Shown: one piece after another, positions 20,831-23,520 of the stretch
Layout of the letters: every line of letters begins with the position of its first letter
How positions within the stretch are numbered: the first letter of the stretch is position 1
IMG/VR virus record: IMGVR_UViG_3300045004_000044
Coordinates: 1-23,520 of that record
Length of the DNA: 23,520 bases
Strand: one strand, 5' to 3'
DNA from: a virus
The notes under the pieces: model-generated
Told to the model about the DNA's origin: nothing
Databases searched by the model: none
Seen by the model: only the letters and a program-made list of their open reading frames with translations
Made by a program: the position numbers and the translations under genes

Positions 20831-21226
20831 TTAGTGCTGACCGGCGCCGACCACTTGGCCGATCCACTGGCCCGCGCGATCCCAAAGGTTCGCCGTGGCT
20901 ACAGGGCAGCTCTTCGCGCGCTGCGCCTCCTCGATTCCGGCAATCCGAGAGCGGATGGCGCGGTCGGCGTCAGACTTCGCCATGGCGTTGCCGATCCCAT
21001 AGTCGCCTAGGAAACCTGCGACTGAGCGCCAGTCGAAATCGGCAGTTTCCGCGATCTGAGTCTGGATTTGCTTTGCGCGGACCATTTCCAGACGCAGCAT
21101 GTCGCAGTTCATGGCATCCGCTTCAGCGGGCGACCACTGTGTTGCGATTGGGTAGCGCTTCGTCGCGCAGGCCGACACGGTGAACGCCACGGCGCACAGA
21201 GCCGCGACGGTTGCAATCTTCTTCAT
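20831..21226 (-). CDS. Predicted outer-membrane lipoprotein, prophage accessory gene
   Basis: A 131-aa protein with a type II signal peptide: MKKIATVAALCAVAFTVSAC, with lipobox V-S-A-C (Cys20). The mature part is soluble and helical with conserved-looking 'ADAMNCDMLRLEMVRAKQIQ' and a terminal Gly/Gln tail. The start at 21226 is chosen because GGAGGG lies 6 nt upstream and the signal peptide begins there; the longer frame to 21286 lacks both. It faces cI tail-to-tail and could be expressed in the lysogen. Phage lipoproteins at such places often block reinfection (known for other phages); here this is inference. Confidence 0.82.
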   Translation of the reverse strand: MKKIATVAALCAVAFTVSACATKRYPIATQWSPAEADAMNCDMLRLEMVRAKQIQTQIAETADFDWRSVAGFLGDYGIGNAMAKSDADRAIRSRIAGIEEAQRAKSCPVATANLWDRAGQWIGQVVGAGQH

Positions 21227-21324
21227 TGATTTCCCTCCCAGGAATAAAACCACAACCCCCGTTGCGGCTTCTCTCCGCTCTAGCACAGCGTCAGCGCGAG
21301 TAAAGTTCTCCTGAAATCAAAGGT

Positions 21325-21370
21325 GGCGGCTCGGCTCCAGAAGGATTCAAGCGGGGAGCACCGAGCCGCC
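21325..21370. terminator. Hairpin between lipoprotein gene and PL-like promoter
   Basis: A perfect 10-bp stem (GGCGGCTCGG at 21325-21334, CCGAGCCGCC at 21361-21370), possibly extended by CTCC/GGAG inside. On the plus strand it is followed by TTGTTCC, giving a terminator-like end that would stop transcripts running rightward past cI before they reach the PL promoter. It could also be a leader structure for the lipoprotein gene. Confidence 0.45.
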
Positions 21371-21425
21371 TTGTTCCATTGGGGGAACGCGCTCAGAGGT
21401 AGCATAACCAGCAACCACATAAACT

Positions 21426-21439
21426 GTGCATTTATGCAT
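21426..21439. promoter_or_regulatory. Operator-like dyad, PL region, site A
   Basis: GTGCA-TTTA-TGCAT: same GTGCA-N4-TGCA(C/T) design as the OR sites, touching the -35 of the PL-like promoter. Its flank ACTGTGCATT is the inverse complement of AATGCACAGT found at 20065-20074 and 21458-21467. Confidence 0.6.
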
Positions 21440-21467
21440 TGACATGCAATGTGCAGGAATGCACAGT
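21439..21467 (+). promoter_or_regulatory. PL-like rightward early promoter
   Basis: Consensus -35 TTGACA (21439-21444), 17-nt spacer, -10 CACAGT (21462-21467). It directs transcription of the rightward early operon starting at 21491. Two operator-like dyads overlap the -35 and the spacer/-10, so the same repressor should control it. Confidence 0.65.
21451..21464. promoter_or_regulatory. Operator-like dyad, PL region, site B
   Basis: GTGCA-GGAA-TGCAC, identical to the OR1-like site, 25 bp from site A and overlapping the promoter spacer and -10. Confidence 0.65.
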
Positions 21468-21490
21468 CTCCGCATTAACGGAGACGCACC

Positions 21491-21736
21491 ATGCAGACCC
21501 AAGCCGCCACCGGCGTCGTGATCCCCTTCCGCCGCCCGGCCCATGCCCAGGGCCTTGTCAAACACACCGCCCGCCTGTCCTGGCTGGATCGGGAAGGGCG
21601 CCAGCATGTCGAGCGGTTCGCCGCCTGGACCCTGTCTGAGGCGACGCGCCAGGGCTGGGTCCGGGCCCGATCACTGCGGCTGTCGGGCGAAGCCTCCACC
21701 TATCGCATCCAGCACACCGAACAGGTCTACGTCTGA
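21491..21736 (+). CDS. Hypothetical first gene of rightward early operon (lambda N position)
   Basis: An 81-aa, Arg/Gln-rich protein with a soluble beta core ('HTARLSWLDREGRQHVERFAAWTL', key LSW.D..G) and a basic middle ('EATRQGWVRARSLRLSG'). GGAG lies 8-9 nt before the ATG. It is the first gene of the PL-like operon, the place of the N antiterminator in lambda, but it has no arginine-rich N-terminal helix of N type that I can recognise, so function is unknown. It overlaps the next gene by one base (TGATG). Confidence 0.75.
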   Translation: MQTQAATGVVIPFRRPAHAQGLVKHTARLSWLDREGRQHVERFAAWTLSEATRQGWVRARSLRLSGEASTYRIQHTEQVYV

Positions 21737-22302
21737 TGGGCCTGTTCACCGTCACCACCGTCGCGACGCCGAAACGGGATGTGGACCTGTTCGGCACTAC
21801 CACCGTCCGCATTGACCGGCGCCGCAGCGACGAAATCGCGGGCGTTCCCGTCCTCTACCTGTCCGCCTATGTCGCCGACGATCCCGACTTCGTTCAGAAG
21901 GTCGGCGCGGCTCTGGCTTGGGTCACAGACGGTTCCTTTTCTGCAGCCAGGGCCGGGGACGCGCCGAATAAGCCGTCCCCGGAAGCTGCCGTCGCCGCCG
22001 CCGTGCCCGCCGTCGACGAGACGCCGGAGCCCAGCCTCTATTTCATGCCCGACTTTGTCGAGGACGTGGACTATGGCGATCCGCTGTTCCTGCCTGACGA
22101 CTTTCAGCAGGCGGACTGGAAGGCCTGGGCCGCCGCCATGCTTCGCCGGATCCAGCTGGCGAACACCGCGCGACAACTGGCCGAACTGACCACCGCCAAC
22201 GCCGTCGGCATGAAGTGGTGTCCCTGGAAGCCCCGCGCCGAGATCGGCCGGGCCCTGACCGACGCCTATCTCATCACGGCTGATCAGGCGGCTGCCGCAT
22301 GA
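21736..22302 (+). CDS. Hypothetical early protein
   Basis: A 188-aa protein with a beta-rich first half ('GLFTVTTVATPKRDVDLFGTTTVRIDRR', in part), an Ala/Pro/Glu linker (about 75-105), an acidic region and a helical C-terminal half ('WKAWAAAMLRRIQLANTARQLAELTT' in part) with a Trp-Cys-Pro-Trp segment (KWCPWKP). No family is recognised. One-base and 4-base overlaps tie it to both neighbours. Confidence 0.75.
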   Translation: MGLFTVTTVATPKRDVDLFGTTTVRIDRRRSDEIAGVPVLYLSAYVADDPDFVQKVGAALAWVTDGSFSAARAGDAPNKPSPEAAVAAAVPAVDETPEPSLYFMPDFVEDVDYGDPLFLPDDFQQADWKAWAAAMLRRIQLANTARQLAELTTANAVGMKWCPWKPRAEIGRALTDAYLITADQAAAA

Positions 22303-22730
22303 CCGGCGCTCTTCCTGCATTCTCCGATTTCGAGGCCGCTGAGAGACCGGCCTCGGAACAGCCCGCGTCCGATGGTTTCCCCCAGCCGCATACGGACGCG
22401 GGCGAGCCTTTCCAACGCCGCGACCTGACGCCCGAACAGGCCCAGGTTCTGGCGTCTCTGAACCATAACCGATCGCTCCAGCGGATGGCCTTCGCCGGTC
22501 AGCCGTTCCGCGTCACCTTCGACAACCCCGAGCCCGGCAAGGACCGACCGGACTTCCCCGAGCATCTGATCCTCGAAATGATCGAGGCCGGCCTCCTCTA
22601 CGCCACCAACGCCGCCGCCGCCTGGCCGGCCCGGAACGTCCCCGTCCGGCCTTGGTGCGTCCGCCTGACCAAGGACGGAGACGGCGAACGCCGGCGCCTG
22701 GGCAAGACCACCGTCACGAGGGCCGCCTGA
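22299..22730 (+). CDS. Hypothetical early protein
   Basis: A 143-aa protein. The first 40 residues are acidic and disordered. The rest has a helix ('DLTPEQAQVLASLNHNRSLQRM' in part) and a compact end ('FPEHLILEMIEAGLLYATNAAAAW', 'WCVRLTKDG'). The pattern could be a small helical DNA-associated domain but I cannot assign one. ATGA overlap with the gene before and one-base overlap (TGATG) with the gene after. Confidence 0.75.
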   Translation: MTGALPAFSDFEAAERPASEQPASDGFPQPHTDAGEPFQRRDLTPEQAQVLASLNHNRSLQRMAFAGQPFRVTFDNPEPGKDRPDFPEHLILEMIEAGLLYATNAAAAWPARNVPVRPWCVRLTKDGDGERRRLGKTTVTRAA

Positions 22731-23161
22731 TGGTCACCGCCCAGGAACGCGCCATCCTCCGCAAGGCCGCAGAGATCAAACGGGCGAAGAACCGGGAGCG
22801 GCGGATGAAGATCGCCGCCGCGCGCAAGCCGGGCGGCAAGGCCAGCCGGGGCAGGGAGCGCGACACCGGTTATCTGGCCTTCCTCCGTCGTCTTCCCTGT
22901 GTCTGCGGTTGCGGACGGCCGGGGCCCAGCGACGCGGCGCACATCCGCATGGCCAGCTCGGAGCGCGGCAAGCGGTCAACCGGGATGCAGGTCAAGCCGT
23001 CCGATCGGTTCGCCGTCCCGCTGAACCGCCTCTGTCACGAACGCCAGCACGGCATGGCCGAACACCGCTTCTGGTCCGAGCTCGGCCTCGACCCCTTCGA
23101 GATCGCCGACCGGCTCTACGCCGAATACCGCACCCCTCAATCAGAAGGCTCTGAGAAATGA
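22730..23161 (+). CDS. DUF968-like Cys/His phage protein, putative nuclease
   Basis: A 143-aa protein with a basic helical start ([20 protein letters not shown] in part) and a C-terminal zinc-like domain: CVCGCG (57-62), DAAHIRM (68-74), [10 protein letters not shown] (89-98), LCHERQHG (101-108) and FWSELGLDP (114-122). This matches a group of phage HNH-like proteins (DUF968-type) found in early operons with recombination genes. Nuclease or DNA-processing activity is a family-level inference. The start at 22730 overlaps the upstream stop by one base, and the stop overlaps the pentapeptide gene (ATGA). A longer frame upstream is not supported. Confidence 0.78.
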   Translation: MVTAQERAILRKAAEIKRAKNRERRMKIAAARKPGGKASRGRERDTGYLAFLRRLPCVCGCGRPGPSDAAHIRMASSERGKRSTGMQVKPSDRFAVPLNRLCHERQHGMAEHRFWSELGLDPFEIADRLYAEYRTPQSEGSEK

Positions 23162-23520
23162 CCGAAGTCACCATTCCGTTTGAAGTCAAAAACCGCTGGA
23201 GCGGTGAGATTCAGTTTACCGCGCAGATCACTTGCGCACCGGATGCGACCCCCGCCGTGAGGCTCGGGCTTGCCGTCCGATGGGCAGTGAAGGTCGGAGC
23301 CAATCTCGCCGACGCCAATCTCACCGACGCCAATCTCGCCGGAGCCAATCTCGCCAGGGCCTATCTCGCCGACGCCAATCTCGCCGGAGCCAATCTCGCC
23401 GGAGCCAATCTCACCAGGGCCAATCTCACCGACGCCAATCTCGCCGGAGCCAATCTCACCGACGCCAATCTCACCGGAGCCAATCTCGCCAGGGCCTATC
23501 TCGCCGACGCCAATCTCACC
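23158..23520 (+). CDS. Pentapeptide repeat protein, C-terminus cut by window edge
   Basis: The frame is open to base 23520 (121 codons). Residues 1-47 ([20 protein letters not shown] then [20 protein letters not shown] and RWAVKVG) are a conserved-type cap; similar caps occur on phage pentapeptide proteins in alphaproteobacteria. From residue 48 there are 14 full A(N/Y)LXX pentapeptides plus part of a 15th. Such repeats fold into a right-handed quadrilateral helix. Some family members mimic DNA and bind gyrase (MfpA, Qnr), others have unknown roles; which applies here is not known. It overlaps the upstream gene (ATGA) as the latest visible gene of the rightward operon. Confidence 0.88.
   Translation, partial: MTEVTIPFEVKNRWSGEIQFTAQITCAPDATPAVRLGLAVRWAVKVGANLADANLTDANLAGANLARAYLADANLAGANLAGANLTRANLTDANLAGANLTDANLTGANLARAYLADANLT
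23299..23520 (+). repeat. 15-bp tandem repeats coding pentapeptides
   Basis: A coding tandem array of 15-bp units (consensus GCCAATCTCGCCGGA or GACGCCAATCTCACC in register), 14.8 copies to the window edge. A 42-nt stretch at 23341-23382 recurs exactly at 23476-23517, 135 bp or nine units apart, indicating recent duplication. Confidence 0.85.

Noticed and set aside
23299-23520. Non-coding minisatellite
   Set aside because: The 15-bp unit keeps frame and encodes a regular A(N/Y)LXX pattern, so it is a protein repeat.

Overview
The window is most of a temperate, tailed (siphovirus-type) prophage in a high-G+C genome. Protein style (GTA-gp10-type tail chaperone, DnaA-domain and alphaproteobacterial phage families) and roughly two-thirds G+C point to an alphaproteobacterium, most likely Caulobacterales (Brevundimonas/Caulobacter-like). 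This host call is inference from protein style only. No integrase, attachment site, lysis cassette or tail-fibre genes are seen, so the prophage continues past both edges.

The genome is laid out like lambda although few sequences look lambda-like. A control region at about 20.0-21.5 kb has a LexA/S24-type CI repressor (+) facing a small Cro-like HTH protein (-). Three operator-like dyads lie between them, and two more at a second promoter at about 21.43 kb share an identical 17-bp block, matching the logic of OR and OL. Leftward from cro runs the early operon: a 98-aa gene, a GC-rich hairpin plus perfect palindrome, a CII-like HTH protein, small unknowns, a DUF2303 protein, a stand-alone OmpR-type winged helix, two proteins with DnaA domain-IV-like helix-turn-helix regions, an O-like initiator whose gene carries five iteron-like repeats, a P-like protein, and a NusG-like protein in the position of lambda Q.

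After a hairpin and a 372-bp gene-poor gap come the late genes on the same strand (13.5 kb down to 1): HNH nuclease, small and large terminase, HK97-type portal, ClpP-like maturation protease, HK97-fold capsid, connector and adaptor proteins, HK97-gp10-like protein, DUF3168 tail-completion protein, tail tube, tail chaperone with a probable -1 frameshift product, a small secreted protein, tape measure, and two tail-tip genes, the last cut by the window edge. Nearly every junction overlaps by 1, 4 or 14 nt, so translational coupling is pervasive.

Rightward from the PL-like promoter runs a second early operon of unknown small genes, a DUF968-like Cys/His protein and a pentapeptide-repeat protein truncated at the right edge. 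A predicted lipoprotein gene sits between cI and this operon on the minus strand, a typical place for a lysogenic-conversion gene.

Points of most interest: the lambda-type switch with possibly leaderless cI and cro; an origin-like iteron array inside the initiator gene; two DnaA-like DNA-binding proteins without an ATPase domain plus an orphan OmpR-type domain; a NusG-like late-regulator candidate; a frameshift-only tail chaperone extension; and a mutually exclusive hairpin pair over the tape-measure ribosome-binding site.
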